This document shows, one piece after another, positions 1-8,910 of a stretch of 64,000 bases of DNA (position 1 is the stretch's first letter; the number at the start of each line of letters is the position of its first letter). This DNA is from Actinomycetes bacterium (GTDB lineage Bacteria; Actinomycetota; Thermoleophilia; Solirubrobacterales; 70-9). The position numbers were made by a program, and so were the translations under genes. The notes beneath the pieces were generated by a model, which worked only from the letters and a program-made list of their open reading frames with translations, was not told the origin of the DNA and did not search any database. The stretch covers positions 437,529-501,528 of the forward strand of contig BOKP01000001.1 of assembly GCA_016861045.1 (NCBI GenBank), given 5' to 3'.

Positions 1-474
1 CGCGAAGAAGGCGGGGATCGTGGCGAGGATGTTCGGCATGTAGGCGGCGACGCGGTCGCCGCGGCCGACCCCGGCGGCGATCAGCCCGGCTCGGATCCTC
101 GCGGTCTCGGAGGCGAGCTCGCCCCAGCCGCAGGCCTCGAGGCCGCGAAGCTCGGAGGCGTGGCGGATCGCGATCGCGTCCGGGTCGCGGCCGGCGAGCG
201 CGTGGCCGGCGTAGTTGACGGCCGCGCCCGGGAACCAGCGGGCGCCCGGCATCGAGCGCTCCGCGAGGACCTCGTCGTAGCTGCCGGCGACGTCGAAATG
301 GGACCAGATCAGGGCCCAGAAGCGCTCGATGTCGGCGACCGACCAGCGCCAGAGCTCGCCGTAGTCGGTGGGCAGCCCGTGGGCGTGCGCGAACGCGGTG
401 ATCTGCGCCCGCTCGATCCGCTCCGAAGAGGGTGTCCAGAGCTGCTTCGGGACGGCATGCGGCATCGCGGCCAT
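1..474 (-). CDS. Acetoacetyl-CoA synthetase-like AMP-forming ligase, N-terminal part (cut by window edge)
   Basis: The minus-strand frame is open from ATG at 474 to the window edge, giving the first 158 residues. It begins [18 protein letters not shown] and continues with a [15 protein letters not shown] segment and [13 protein letters not shown]. These are hallmarks of the N-terminal cap of acetyl- and acetoacetyl-CoA synthetases. The LWTPS opening and the W-S-V/F-W spacing fit acetoacetate-CoA ligase better than acetate-CoA ligase. The family activates a short acyl acid to the acyl-AMP and then the CoA thioester in the cytosol. The ATP-binding core and catalytic lysine lie outside the window, so substrate is inferred. 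It is divergent from sodA with about 77 bases between the starts. Confidence 0.8.
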   Translation of the reverse strand, partial: MAAMPHAVPKQLWTPSSERIERAQITAFAHAHGLPTDYGELWRWSVADIERFWALIWSHFDVAGSYDEVLAERSMPGARWFPGAAVNYAGHALAGRDPDAIAIRHASELRGLEACGWGELASETARIRAGLIAAGVGRGDRVAAYMPNILATIPAFFA

Positions 475-551
475 CGTATGCGGAGGAATGGGATGGCCGC
501 CCGCGGGGTATAGATTCCGCAAGCCACCGAGATCGACAAGGAGACAAGGGA

Positions 552-1157
552 ATGGCCTACGAGGTACCCGACCTGCCCTACGGCTACGACGCGCTCGAGC
601 CCCATATCGACGAGCGGACGATGCAGATCCACCACGACAAGCACCACCAGGCCTACGTCGACAAGGCGAACGCCGCCCTCGAGGGGACCGAGTGGGCCGA
701 CCGGGACGTCGGGGAGGTGCTGACCGCGCTCGACAGCCTCCCCGCCGACAAGCAGGGCCCGGTCCGCAACAACGCCGGCGGCCACGCCAACCACAGCTTC
801 TTCTGGCAGATCATGAGCCCCGACGGCGGCGGTCAGCCGGCGGGCGCCCTCGGCGACGCGATCGCGGCGAGGTTCGGCAGCTTCGAGGCCTTCAAGGAGG
901 AGTTCAAGGCGGCCGGCATCGGTCGGTTCGGCTCCGGCTGGGCCTGGCTGGTCCACGACGGCTCCGGCCTCGCGGTCACCTCGACCGCGAACCAGGACTC
1001 GCCGATCTCGAGCGGCCAGACGCCGCTTCTGGGCGTCGACGTCTGGGAGCACGCCTACTACCTCAAGTACCAGAACAGGCGTCCCGATTACCTCGACGCG
1101 TTCTGGAACGTCGTCGACTGGGGCGAGGTGGCCCGCCGCTACGACGCGGTCGCGTAG
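552..1157 (+). CDS. sodA: Superoxide dismutase, Mn type
   Basis: A 201-residue protein, the usual length for Fe/Mn superoxide dismutase, which converts superoxide to peroxide and oxygen in the cytosol. The four metal ligands are visible: His27 in MQIHHDKHH, His81 in [10 protein letters not shown], and Asp163 and His167 in DVWEHAYY. Gly at 76-77 ([10 protein letters not shown]) and Gln148 in TANQDS are the second-sphere residues typical of the manganese form rather than the iron form. The ATG at 552 is chosen because the protein then begins [18 protein letters not shown] as in the family and is preceded by a purine-rich stretch (gacaaggga). A possible -10 (tatagat) lies near 510. The gene is monocistronic. 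Confidence 0.96.
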   Translation: MAYEVPDLPYGYDALEPHIDERTMQIHHDKHHQAYVDKANAALEGTEWADRDVGEVLTALDSLPADKQGPVRNNAGGHANHSFFWQIMSPDGGGQPAGALGDAIAARFGSFEAFKEEFKAAGIGRFGSGWAWLVHDGSGLAVTSTANQDSPISSGQTPLLGVDVWEHAYYLKYQNRRPDYLDAFWNVVDWGEVARRYDAVA

Positions 1158-1444
1158 GCGCCCTCCGCCCCGGGCTGGCCAGAGGCCGCCCGGGCGAGGC
1201 GCCTGGCCGGTGCGGGCTCGCGCCCGGCCCGGCATCGCCGGCGAGCGTGGGTTGCGGCCGAGGAGGGAGATCGAGGGCCCGTGGGTCGATCCCTGCCATC
1301 GAGAAACGCCGATTGGACCGCGGCATCCTTGGCGTCTTCGCACTTCTTGGGGCAGCGACGGCGGATGCTCGTCAGCGAGAGGCGGCGCGCGCTTCCGCGA
1401 TCAACGCGAGCCGCCGCGTCAGGCGGCCGAAGGCTGCACCCGGA

Positions 1445-2002
1445 TCAGAACTTGACCTCGGGGGTCGCGCGCTCGGCCGCGTCGTCGATCTCGAAGAACT
1501 CGCGGGCCGTGAAGCCGCCGGAGTTGGCGACGATCGAGTTCGGGAAGATCTGGATCTTGGTGTTGTAGGCCTGGACGTTCGAGTTGTAGATCCGGCGCGC
1601 CGCCTGGATCTCGTCCTCGATCTCGTTCAGGTCGCGCTGGAGCTGCTGGAAGTTCTCCGTGGCGCGCAGGTCCGGGTAGTTCTCGGCGACGGCACGGAGG
1701 TCGGCGAGGGCCCCGGAGAGCTTCGCCTCGGCCTCGCGGGTGGCCTCGACGGTCCCCGCCTTCATCGCCTCGGCGCGTGCCTCGGTCGTCTTCGTGAACA
1801 CCGCCTGCTCGTGCGTCGCGTAGCCCTTCACGGTCTCGACCAGGTTGGGGACGAGATCGTGGCGGCGCTTGAGCTGGACGTCGATCCCGCTCCAGGCCTC
1901 GTCGACCCGGTTGCGGCTGCCGATGATCGAGTTCCTGATCAGGATCCAGATCAGGGCGCCGAGCAGGATCACGGCGGCGATGACGATGAGTGCGACGGCC
2001 AT
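1445..2002 (-). CDS. lemA: LemA family membrane protein
   Basis: 185 residues. One N-terminal membrane segment (residues about 3-22, rich in I, L, V and A) precedes a long helical domain with the LemA signatures NRVDEAWSGIDVQLKRRHDLVPNLVETVKGY and a YNTKIQIFPNSIVA segment followed by FTAREFFEID. The N-terminus is expected outside with the helical bundle on one membrane face. Biochemical function of the family is not settled. The ATG at 2002 lies 8 bases after a -10-like tagagt read on the minus strand, so the message may be leaderless. The divergent neighbour at 2065 resembles the DUF3137 family often found beside lemA. Confidence 0.93.
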   Translation of the reverse strand: MAVALIVIAAVILLGALIWILIRNSIIGSRNRVDEAWSGIDVQLKRRHDLVPNLVETVKGYATHEQAVFTKTTEARAEAMKAGTVEATREAEAKLSGALADLRAVAENYPDLRATENFQQLQRDLNEIEDEIQAARRIYNSNVQAYNTKIQIFPNSIVANSGGFTAREFFEIDDAAERATPEVKF

Positions 2003-2064
2003 CGGCCGACACTCTATCCGCTGCCGGGGCGGGTCGCGGCGCGCGGCGCGAATAGGATGCTGCG

Positions 2065-2739
2065 ATGGGCGCCGGATCCGAGCGCGAGGCCTGGATCGCG
2101 GCCGTCAAGGCCGTCGCCTCCGACCGCGGCCTCCGCTACGAGGAGGTCGGGGGGATCAACCCGCGCGACGCGCCCGCGGCGCTGTGCCCCGGGGGCGCCA
2201 ACCGGCTCACCGGCGAGCTCGCGCCCGGCTTCTGGGGCTCGAGCTGCGACGCCGACGAGTTCGAGGCCGGAAGAATGCTCCGCAAGGTCGTGCTGCCGGC
2301 GGCCGTGCTCGCGAAGGCCCACATGCCCGACCTCACCGAGGTCGTTCCCGCGTTCGACGTCGAGTCGATCGAGCGGGCCCCGGACGAGCAGCTGCGGCGC
2401 CTGAGCCGCCTCCGGGTCGAGTTCGAGAGCATCGACTTCAACCGGCGGTTCATCGCGACGGTGCCGTCCGGTCACGACCCGGTCGCCGTCCGCGAGCTCT
2501 TCAGCCCGGGCTTCCTCGAGTGGGCGACGTCGATCGACCGCCAGGTCGGCTTCGGCGCTTCCGAGCGCCAGCTCTACTTCCTCTGGCGCCTGCGCGAGCG
2601 CAGCCGCCCCGAGCTCGAGCTCGCGCTCGACAACGCGGGCGAGCTCTTCCGCCGCGTCCGCCTCGAGATGGAGGAGTCGAACGTGGCCACCTATCCGGCC
2701 GGTCCCTGGCACGCCGGGATGGAGCCGTTCCCGGCGTAG
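2065..2739 (+). CDS. Uncharacterised protein, DUF3137-like
   Basis: 224 residues with no signal peptide or membrane segment. The central part (residues about 120-175) has a FNRRFIATVPSGHD stretch, then ELFSPGFLEW, then a short segment ending in ERQLYFLW. This order recalls the conserved core of DUF3137 proteins (F-N-R/E, then a 'final position' F-x-x-L/W, then a loop before a beta strand). Such proteins are often paired with LemA, which is the divergent neighbour here. The assignment is by remembered pattern and context only. The ATG at 2065 follows a -10-like taggat by 6 bases, so the transcript may be leaderless. It could equally be an actinobacterial orphan family. Confidence 0.6.
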   Translation: MGAGSEREAWIAAVKAVASDRGLRYEEVGGINPRDAPAALCPGGANRLTGELAPGFWGSSCDADEFEAGRMLRKVVLPAAVLAKAHMPDLTEVVPAFDVESIERAPDEQLRRLSRLRVEFESIDFNRRFIATVPSGHDPVAVRELFSPGFLEWATSIDRQVGFGASERQLYFLWRLRERSRPELELALDNAGELFRRVRLEMEESNVATYPAGPWHAGMEPFPA

Positions 2740-2776
2740 GCGATCCCCCGGCGCGGAGCGCCGCCGGCCGCACCCC

Positions 2777-3418
2777 CTACTCGTCGGCGAAGCCGGGATC
2801 GCCGGGGAGCAGGACCTCGAAGTCGCCGCGGTCGCCACGGACACGGGGGGTGATCGCCTCGATGTGGCGGCGGGCGCCCTCGGCGAGGACCGCGGTGGCG
2901 TCGGCGAAGCCCGCGAGCTCCTCGAGGTGCTTCAGGGTCGGGAAGGAGAGCTCGAAGCGGTCGTCGGCGTGGTCGGCGAGCGCCTGCTCCGGGCTGATCC
3001 AGCGAGCCACGTCGACCTCGTTGCGGTCCGGTCGCGGCGCCGCCCCCGGTGGCGCCGCGGCGACGTAGAAGCGGGTGTCGAAGCGGATCGGGACGACCTC
3101 CGGCGTCACCCATCGCGACCAGGGCCGAAGCGCCGCCGGCTCGAGCGCGATCGATGCCTCCTCGCCGAGCTCGCGTGCCCCGCAGACGCGGTGGGCGAGC
3201 TCGTCCGGCTCGAGCTCGAGCCCGCCCGCGGAGGCGGCGGCGTGGTCGGCCGGGTCGACGGCGCCGCCCGGGAACACCCAGACGCCCGGCATGAAGCGGG
3301 CCCCCGACCCCCGCCGCAGCATCAGCACCTCCATCGCGAAGCGGCCGCGGGCGGCCGATCGAAGCAGGATCACCGTGGCCGCGGGTCGCGGGATGGGGGC
3401 CTGATCCACGGCTCCCAC
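2777..3418 (-). CDS. Nudix hydrolase
   Basis: 213 residues. After a first strand (AATVILLRSAARG) comes the FMPGVWVFPGGAVD loop and, after an insertion, the Nudix helix CGARELGEEASI. The latter contains the R-E-x-x-E-E core that binds the divalent metal and pyrophosphate. The insertion between the glycine loop and the R-E-x-x-E-E helix, and the length, resemble the coenzyme A/NADH-pyrophosphatase-like branch related to mammalian NUDT19/NUDT7 rather than MutT. Substrate cannot be assigned from sequence. GTG start at 3418, divergent from rubredoxin with 22 bases between them. Confidence 0.85.
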   Translation of the reverse strand: MGAVDQAPIPRPAATVILLRSAARGRFAMEVLMLRRGSGARFMPGVWVFPGGAVDPADHAAASAGGLELEPDELAHRVCGARELGEEASIALEPAALRPWSRWVTPEVVPIRFDTRFYVAAAPPGAAPRPDRNEVDVARWISPEQALADHADDRFELSFPTLKHLEELAGFADATAVLAEGARRHIEAITPRVRGDRGDFEVLLPGDPGFADE

Positions 3419-3440
3419 TCTACGTTAGGCTCCCGGCCCC

Positions 3441-3620
3441 ATGAGCGAGACGATCGTCAAGCAGCAGTGGATCTGCACGTCCTGCGGTTACGTCTACGAC
3501 CCCGACGAGGGCGATCCCGACGGCGGGATCCCCGCCGGCACCGCGTTCGAGGAGATCCCCGACGACTGGTTCTGTCCGGTCTGCGGCGCTCGCAAGGCGG
3601 AGTTCGAGCCGCTCGACTGA
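3441..3620 (+). CDS. Rubredoxin
   Basis: A 59-residue protein. It has two C-x-x-C knuckles, Cys12/Cys15 in [10 protein letters not shown] and Cys45/Cys48 in [10 protein letters not shown], at the spacing that binds one Fe(Cys)4 centre. The Y-x-Y-D-P, G-x-P-x-G-T and P-D-D-W-x-C-P elements match the standard rubredoxin fold. It is a small soluble one-electron carrier. Partners can include alkane hydroxylases or oxygen/peroxide reductases, but none is adjacent. The ATG at 3441 is 9 bases after a -10-like taggct (3426-3431), so translation may start without a leader. Confidence 0.95.
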   Translation: MSETIVKQQWICTSCGYVYDPDEGDPDGGIPAGTAFEEIPDDWFCPVCGARKAEFEPLD

Positions 3621-3632
3621 GCCGGCGCCGGC

Positions 3633-4778
3633 CTAGCCGTCGAGCGCCCGCTCGCGCCGCCGCCGCCGGATGCCGGCGGCGATCCAGGCGACCAGCGCGA
3701 CGATGAGCCCGATCGGGACCACGACCGCGAGGGCGACCAGCAGCACCCCGGCGACGGTCCGCAGGACGTCGATCGCGTCATCGAGCCAGTCGCCGAGGTC
3801 GCGGTGACCGCTCGCCGCCATGTCGCTGGCGACCGTCACCGACAGCTCCGACAGGCGCGCGCGGGCGGTGAGCCGCTCGTAGGCGGCCTCGGCGCGGGCG
3901 ATCTCGCGGCGGGCGTCGGCGATCTTCGCCTCGAGCGCGTCGGCCTCGACCTCGGTCGTCGCGTTGCCGAGCGCCTGCAGCAGCGCGCGGCGCCGCGCCT
4001 CGGCGTCGCGGAGCTCGTCCTTGGCGCTGACGACGGGCTTGGTGATGTCGGTGGCGGTCTCGTTCAGCGAGTCGACGTCGGCGAGGTCGGTCATGCGGTC
4101 GAGCGCCGTGTCGAGGTTGCGGGACGGGATCGTCAGCTCCAGCGTCGCCGTGGCGCCCTCGGGGGTCTCGCTGACCTGCGAGGAGGCGACGATGCCGCCG
4201 AGCGAGCGCGTGATCGAGATCACCTCGTCGGTGACGTCGCGGACGTCCTCGGGCCGCGCCGCGAGGCTGAGCTGGGCGTCGCGGTCGAGCTTGCGGTTCT
4301 CGGTGCCGGGTGCGATCTCGCCGGGTACGCCGGCGCGTTCGAGGGTGGCCTGCTCGTCCAGCTTGAGCGCATTTCCGGCCTGGCCTTCGCGTGCGTCGGG
4401 CGCCGTCGTGGCGGTTAGGGCCGGCTCCGACAGCGACGTCGCACCGCCGCCTCCGGTGCCGTCGCCCCGGTTGACGGCGACGACGACCACGACGAGGAGC
4501 AGGGTGGCGAGGGCGCCGGCCGGCACCATCCAGCCCCCGGTGCCGCCAGCGCGACGCCTGCCGGCACGACCGCCGCGGGGAAAGCCCGCGGCGGCGCGCT
4601 CGTCCAGACGCGAGGCCCAGCCGGGGTCGGGGTCGGGCCGCTCGTCGCGGAGCCGCAGCGCCAGCTCGGCCAGCCCGGCGTCGCGGGGATCGGTGGCCCG
4701 CCCGGCGAGCGCCCGCCCGATCGTCGTCAGCTCGTGCTCGACCCGCGGGTCGAGCGGCTCGTCGCTACGCGTCCTCAT
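3633..4778 (-). CDS. DUF4349 membrane protein, probable anti-sigma factor
   Basis: 381 residues. The N-terminal cytoplasmic part (about 1-80) is charged and includes a zinc-finger-free 'DPRVEHELTTIGRALAG' region. A first membrane segment follows (GALATLLLVVVVVAV), then an exported domain with the DUF4349 pattern (ITRSLGGIVASSQVS, ELTIPSRNLDTALDRM, and a coiled coil around EVEADALEAKIADARREIARAEAAYERL). A C-terminal membrane segment and a basic tail (RRRRRERALDG) close the protein. Its start overlaps the end of the ECF sigma gene by 14 bases, so the two are translationally coupled. An anti-sigma or envelope-sensing role is inferred from this pairing. Confidence 0.8.
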   Translation of the reverse strand: MRTRSDEPLDPRVEHELTTIGRALAGRATDPRDAGLAELALRLRDERPDPDPGWASRLDERAAAGFPRGGRAGRRRAGGTGGWMVPAGALATLLLVVVVVAVNRGDGTGGGGATSLSEPALTATTAPDAREGQAGNALKLDEQATLERAGVPGEIAPGTENRKLDRDAQLSLAARPEDVRDVTDEVISITRSLGGIVASSQVSETPEGATATLELTIPSRNLDTALDRMTDLADVDSLNETATDITKPVVSAKDELRDAEARRRALLQALGNATTEVEADALEAKIADARREIARAEAAYERLTARARLSELSVTVASDMAASGHRDLGDWLDDAIDVLRTVAGVLLVALAVVVPIGLIVALVAWIAAGIRRRRRERALDG

Positions 4779-5334
4779 CGAGATCCCTCCTCAGCTTGTC
4801 GACGGCCCGGTGCAGTCGCGTGCCCGCGTTCGAAGCGCTGATCCCGAGCACCGCGGCGATCTCGGCGTGGCCCAGCCCGGCGAAGAAGCGGAGCGCGATC
4901 AGCTCGCGCTCGCGCGGGTCGAGACGGCCGATCGCCGCGCTCAGCGCCGTGCGGCGCATTGCCAGCTCGGCGCCCTCGTCCGGCGTCGCCGCGGCGACGT
5001 CCCCGGGATCGGCTGCGAGGGCCGCGGTCCGCCTCCGCCGTCGCAGCTCGTCGAGCGCCGCGTTGCGGGCGATCGCGAAGATCCAGGCACGGCCGCTGCC
5101 GCGGCGCGGGTCGAAGCGCCGCCGCCGCCGGTAGGCGCGCTCGAAGGCGAGGGCGGTGACGTCCTCGGCCGCGTGCTCGTCGCGCAGCAGCCCCGCGACG
5201 TAGGCATACACGTCGTCGCAGCAGGAGCGGTAGAGATCGTCGAACGCGAGCGCGCGCCCGGCCGGGACCCTCCGTGTCGGTGCCGTTGCCACCTGCTGCA
5301 CACCACTACTACGATCCCGCCCGCGGTTCGTCAC
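4765..5334 (-). CDS. ECF-family RNA polymerase sigma factor
   Basis: 189 residues. The sigma region 2 begins near AFDDLYRSCCDDVYAYVAGLLRDEHAAEDV and carries the region 2.3-2.4 segment GSGRAWIFAIARNAALDELRRRRR. Region 4 is seen as LDPRERELIALRFFAGLGHAEIAAVLGISASNAGTRLHRAVDKLR, with a helix-turn-helix for -35 recognition. It should direct RNA polymerase to a small stress- or envelope-related regulon. The downstream overlapping DUF4349 membrane protein is the likely antagonist. The GTG start at 5334 lacks a clear ribosome binding site. A later in-frame GTG just before the region 2 core is possible. Confidence 0.92.
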   Translation of the reverse strand: MTNRGRDRSSGVQQVATAPTRRVPAGRALAFDDLYRSCCDDVYAYVAGLLRDEHAAEDVTALAFERAYRRRRRFDPRRGSGRAWIFAIARNAALDELRRRRRTAALAADPGDVAAATPDEGAELAMRRTALSAAIGRLDPRERELIALRFFAGLGHAEIAAVLGISASNAGTRLHRAVDKLRRDLDEDA

Positions 5335-5398
5335 AGCCCGGGGCGCGCGGGTCAGGAGGGGCGGGGTGCCTCGGCCGCGCCCGGCACGGCCCCGGAGC

Positions 5399-6769
5399 TC
5401 ACGCGGCGGCGCGGCCCGCCGCCGGGCGCCCGCCGCCGGCCGGAAGCCCCCGGAGCCCGGCCGGACGGGTGGCGGCCACCGCCGCGCCGATCGAGGCGGC
5501 GGTGATCGCGACGAGCCGCTCGAGGTCCCGGATGCTGATCGCGAGCGGCGGCATCAGGACGACCGTGTCGCCGAGCGGCCGGACGATCGCTCCGCGTCGA
5601 CGGGCCTCGAGCGTGACGCGATGGCCGAGCCGCAGCGCCGGATCGTGCTCGCCGAGGTCGATTCCCGTCATGAAGCCGAGCGTGCGCACCTCCGCCACCT
5701 CATCCATCGCCGCGATGTCGGCGAGGAGCTCGGCGAGGCGGCTGATCTTCGGCCGCAGGCGCTCGAGCGTGCGCTCGCGCTCGAAGACGTCGAGGCTCGC
5801 GATCGCCGCCGCGCAGGCGAGCGGGTTGCCGGTGAACGTGTGGCCGTGGAAGAACGTCCGGTGCTCCTCGGGCTCGCCGAGGAACCCGTCGTACAGGCGC
5901 TCGGTAGCGAGCGTGGCGGCGAGCGGCAGATAGCCGTTCGTCAGCCCCTTGCCGAGGCAGAGGAGGTCGGGCGCGACCCCCTCCAGCTCGCAGGCGAACA
6001 TCGTTCCGGTCCGCCCGAAGCCGGTCGCGACCTCGTCGCAGATCAGCAGCACGTCGTGCTCGTCGCAGAGCTCGCGGACCCGGCGCAGGTACCCCGGGGG
6101 CTGGATCAGGATCCCGCCCGCTCCCTGGACGAGGGGCTCGACGATCACGGCCGCCGTCTCCTCGCCGTGCCGGTCGAGGAGCCCCGCGAGCGCGTCGGCG
6201 TCGCCGGGGGCGACGGTCCGCTTCGCGAACAGCAACGGCTCGTAGGCGCCGTGGAAGAGGTCGATGCCGCCGACCGAGACGGCCCCGATCGTGTCCCCGT
6301 GGTAGCCGCCGGCGAGCCCGACGAACGAGGTCCGGCGGGCATGCTGCCCGCCCCGCTGCCGCCAGTACTGGAAGGCCATCTTCAACGCGATCTCGGTCGC
6401 CGTCGAGCCCGCGTCCGAATAGAAGACGCGGCTGAGGCCGTCGGGGGCGATCGCCACGAGCCGGGCCGCGAGGTCGGCGGCGGGCTCGTGCGTGAGCCCG
6501 AGCATGGTCGAGTGGGCGATCCGGCCGAGCTGGTCGCGGATCGCGGCGTCGATCGCCGGGTGGCGGTGGCCGTGGACGTTGCACCAGAGCGACGAGGTGC
6601 CGTCGATGTAGCGGCCGCCGTCGGCGGCGATCAGGTCGGTCCCCTGACCGCGCTCGATGACGAGCGGGGCCTCGCGCTCCCAGCCCCGCTGCTGGGTGAA
6701 CGGGTGCCAGAGGTGACGATGGTCGAGCTCGGCGATCCGATCCACGGCCCCGCAAGCTATGCCCGCCAC
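5399..6769 (-). CDS. bioA: Adenosylmethionine-8-amino-7-oxononanoate aminotransferase (DAPA synthase)
   Basis: 456 residues, class III PLP-dependent aminotransferase. The N-terminal HRHLWHPFTQ motif is specific to BioA, which uses S-adenosylmethionine as amino donor to convert 8-amino-7-oxononanoate to 7,8-diaminopelargonate. YHGDTIGAVSVGG and ICDEVATGFGRTG (aspartate contacting the PLP ring nitrogen) are present. CLGKGLTNGYLPLAATL holds the Schiff-base lysine. GTG start at 6769, 88 bases after the bioD stop on the minus strand. Last gene of a bioB-bioF-bioD-bioA order. The C-terminal about 25 residues are a low-complexity A/G/R/P tail that may be lineage-specific. Confidence 0.96.
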   Translation of the reverse strand: MAGIACGAVDRIAELDHRHLWHPFTQQRGWEREAPLVIERGQGTDLIAADGGRYIDGTSSLWCNVHGHRHPAIDAAIRDQLGRIAHSTMLGLTHEPAADLAARLVAIAPDGLSRVFYSDAGSTATEIALKMAFQYWRQRGGQHARRTSFVGLAGGYHGDTIGAVSVGGIDLFHGAYEPLLFAKRTVAPGDADALAGLLDRHGEETAAVIVEPLVQGAGGILIQPPGYLRRVRELCDEHDVLLICDEVATGFGRTGTMFACELEGVAPDLLCLGKGLTNGYLPLAATLATERLYDGFLGEPEEHRTFFHGHTFTGNPLACAAAIASLDVFERERTLERLRPKISRLAELLADIAAMDEVAEVRTLGFMTGIDLGEHDPALRLGHRVTLEARRRGAIVRPLGDTVVLMPPLAISIRDLERLVAITAASIGAAVAATRPAGLRGLPAGGGRPAAGRAAA

Positions 6770-6857
6770 CGGTCGGAAGCCGGGACCCTCGAAACCCGCG
6801 GCTGGCGATCACGGCGGGATCGCCACTCCTCCGAGGGATCCGGAGACGTCCAGCCGC

Positions 6858-7514
6858 TCAGAGCAGGTCGAGCGCGGGCCACGTGTCCGGAGCCGCGAGG
6901 TCGAGCTTCGGCAGCGTCCTGACCTCGATTCCGGCCAGCGCCGCGATCGTCTCGCGGTTGGAGCGCTCGAGCGCGCCCGGCTCCGGCGGCCACGGCGTCA
7001 GCACGACCGCGGCGACCTCGAGCTCGGCCGCCCAGGCGGCCTCGATCGTGAGCAGGGTGTGGTTGATCGTGCCGAGCCCGGGGCGGGCGGCGACCACGAG
7101 CGGGTGACCGAGCTCGGTCGCGAGGTTGCGCACCAGGTAGTCGGGGGTGAGGGGGACCATCAGGCCGCCGACCCCCTCGCAGACGATCGCGTCGGCGGCG
7201 TCGGCGGCGTCGGCGGCGGCGGCCGCGAGCAGGCCCGGGTCGATCGCCTCGCCGCTGATCGCGGCCGCGAGATGCGGCGAGAGGGGCGGTCCGTAGCGGT
7301 AGGGGGCGATCTCGTCGGCGGACTGGGAGGTGCCGGACGCTCGCGCCAGCAGCTCATGGTCGGGCTCGCCCTCCTGCTCGAGGCCGGAGACGGCGGGCTT
7401 GAAGACGGCGACATCGAGCCCCGCGGCCGCCGCCTCGGCCGCGATCACGGCGGCCACGACCGACTTGCCGACCCCGGTGTCGGTTCCGGTGACGAAGACG
7501 CCACGGGCCGGCAC
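6858..7514 (-). CDS. bioD: Dethiobiotin synthetase
   Basis: 218 residues. The N-terminus FVTGTDTGVGKSVVAAVI is the BioD P-loop. KPAVSGLEQEG aligns with the KPV-x-S-G substrate loop, and VCEGVGGLMVPL matches the conserved EG-A/V-G-G motif. The enzyme carboxylates diaminopelargonate and closes the ureido ring with ATP. An A-A-D tripeptide is iterated around residues 95-105 (a 9-base in-frame DNA repeat at about 7190-7215), a harmless low-complexity expansion in a helix. Start is 7 bases after the bioF stop, so the two are coupled. Confidence 0.95.
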   Translation of the reverse strand: MPARGVFVTGTDTGVGKSVVAAVIAAEAAAAGLDVAVFKPAVSGLEQEGEPDHELLARASGTSQSADEIAPYRYGPPLSPHLAAAISGEAIDPGLLAAAAADAADAADAIVCEGVGGLMVPLTPDYLVRNLATELGHPLVVAARPGLGTINHTLLTIEAAWAAELEVAAVVLTPWPPEPGALERSNRETIAALAGIEVRTLPKLDLAAPDTWPALDLL

Positions 7515-7521
7515 GCCGGCC

Positions 7522-8910
7522 TCAGCCGGCTCGCGTCGCGGGCGCCCGGTCGCGGGGGGCGGCCGTCACGCCCGCGCCCTGCTGGGGCGCCGGTCCGGCC
7601 CGCCAGCCATGCCGCTCGACCCGGAGCTCACCCGGTTCGGGCTCGGGCAGATCGATCGACCAGTCGCCCGCGGCCGATACGGCGCGATGGGCCCGGGCGA
7701 GGATCGTCGCCGCCACCACGAGGTCGTCGCGGTCATGGCCGGCGGCGACCGAGAGGCGCAGGCGCGAGGTGCCCTCGGGGACGGTCGGGGGACGGATCGC
7801 CTGCGCGTAGACGCCGGCATCGAGCGCACGCCGGCAGATCGCGACGGCGCGGTCGGGGTCGCCGACGGCGAGCGGCATGATGTGAGCGCCGGCGCCGCCG
7901 GGACGGAGGCCGGCGGCGGCGAGCGCCGCCCGCAGCGTCGATGCGTTGGAGCGCAGGCGGGCGACCCGCTCCGGCTCGGAGGCGATGATGGCGAGCGCCG
8001 CCCCCGCCGCCCCGGCGGCGGCGGGGGGCAGGGCCGTCGAGAAGATCAGCGGTCGTGCGGTGTTGACGAGCAGGTCGCGGGTCGGGCGCGAGACGCACGC
8101 GTAGGCGCCGTAGCTGCCGAGCGCCTTCCCGAGGGTGCCGACGAGGACGTCGACCTCGCCGGCCAGGCCCGCCTCGGCCACCGAGCCGCGCCCGCCGGGC
8201 CCGAGCGCGCCGATCGCATGGGCGTCATCGACCATCAGCTTCGCGCCGTGGCGGCTGGCGAGCTCGCGCAGCCAGGTGAGCTGGGCGACGTCCCCGTCCA
8301 TCGAGAAGAGCCCGTCGGTGACGATCAGGCCGCAGTGGCCGGGGAGCCGGTCGAGGGCCCAGGCGAGGTGCTCGAGGTCGCGGTGGCGGTACACGAACGT
8401 CTCCGCGCCCGCGAGCCGGCAGCCGTCGACGATGCTCGCGTGGTTGAGCTGATCGGAGAAGACGACGTCGCCGCGTCGTGCGAGCGCGGCGATGATCCCG
8501 GTGTTGGCGAGGTAGCCGGAGCCGAACAGGAGCGCCGACTCGGTGCCGTGGAATGCCGCGAGATCCCGCTCGAGCCGATCGTGTGGCTCCATGTTGCCGG
8601 AGACCAGCCGCGACGCCCCGGCGCCGACCCCCCAGCGCTCGGTGGCGTCGACGGCGGCGGCGACGACGTCGGGATGGGAGGCGAGGCTGAGGTAGTCGTT
8701 GGAGCAGAGCAGCAGCACGTCGCGGCCGTCGAGCTCGACCCGCGGGCCCTGGGCCGAGCCGACCGTTCGCATCCGCCGGAAGAGCCCGTCGGCGCGGATC
8801 GCCTCGAGCCGCTCCGCGACGGTGGCCGCGCGCAGCGCGTCAGGGGCGCCGGGGGGATGCGTCATCGGAGCCCGCGGAGTGGCCGGGGCGGCGCCAGGGG
8901 GAGGCGTCAT
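7522..8910 (-). CDS. bioF: 8-amino-7-oxononanoate synthase
   Basis: About 462 residues from ATG at 8910. It is an alpha-oxoamine synthase that condenses pimeloyl-ACP or pimeloyl-CoA with alanine. Motifs seen: LCSNDYLSLASHP, GAGASRLVSGN, LNHASIVDGCRL, MVDDAHAIGALGPGGRG, and the PLP-lysine segment VGTLGKALGSYGAY. The N-terminal about 25 residues are unusual: a 15-codon tandem duplication gives two MT-x-PPGA units, each beginning with an in-frame ATG (8910 and 8865), so the real start may be either. The C-terminal extension after SWDIDLPEPEPG-like sequence is also longer than in E. coli. The start region overlaps one arm of a strong inverted repeat. Confidence 0.93.
   Translation of the reverse strand: MTPPPGAAPATPRAPMTHPPGAPDALRAATVAERLEAIRADGLFRRMRTVGSAQGPRVELDGRDVLLLCSNDYLSLASHPDVVAAAVDATERWGVGAGASRLVSGNMEPHDRLERDLAAFHGTESALLFGSGYLANTGIIAALARRGDVVFSDQLNHASIVDGCRLAGAETFVYRHRDLEHLAWALDRLPGHCGLIVTDGLFSMDGDVAQLTWLRELASRHGAKLMVDDAHAIGALGPGGRGSVAEAGLAGEVDVLVGTLGKALGSYGAYACVSRPTRDLLVNTARPLIFSTALPPAAAGAAGAALAIIASEPERVARLRSNASTLRAALAAAGLRPGGAGAHIMPLAVGDPDRAVAICRRALDAGVYAQAIRPPTVPEGTSRLRLSVAAGHDRDDLVVAATILARAHRAVSAAGDWSIDLPEPEPGELRVERHGWRAGPAPQQGAGVTAAPRDRAPATRAG

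Noticed and set aside
1158-1444. Possible small gene between sodA and lemA
   Set aside because: Frames here give only Arg/Pro/Gly-rich translations with no start signal or family; left as untranslated sequence.
7190-7215. Short in-frame repeat in bioD as a functional element
   Set aside because: It is a 9-base codon iteration giving Ala-Ala-Asp repeats in a helix; common slippage in GC-rich genes.
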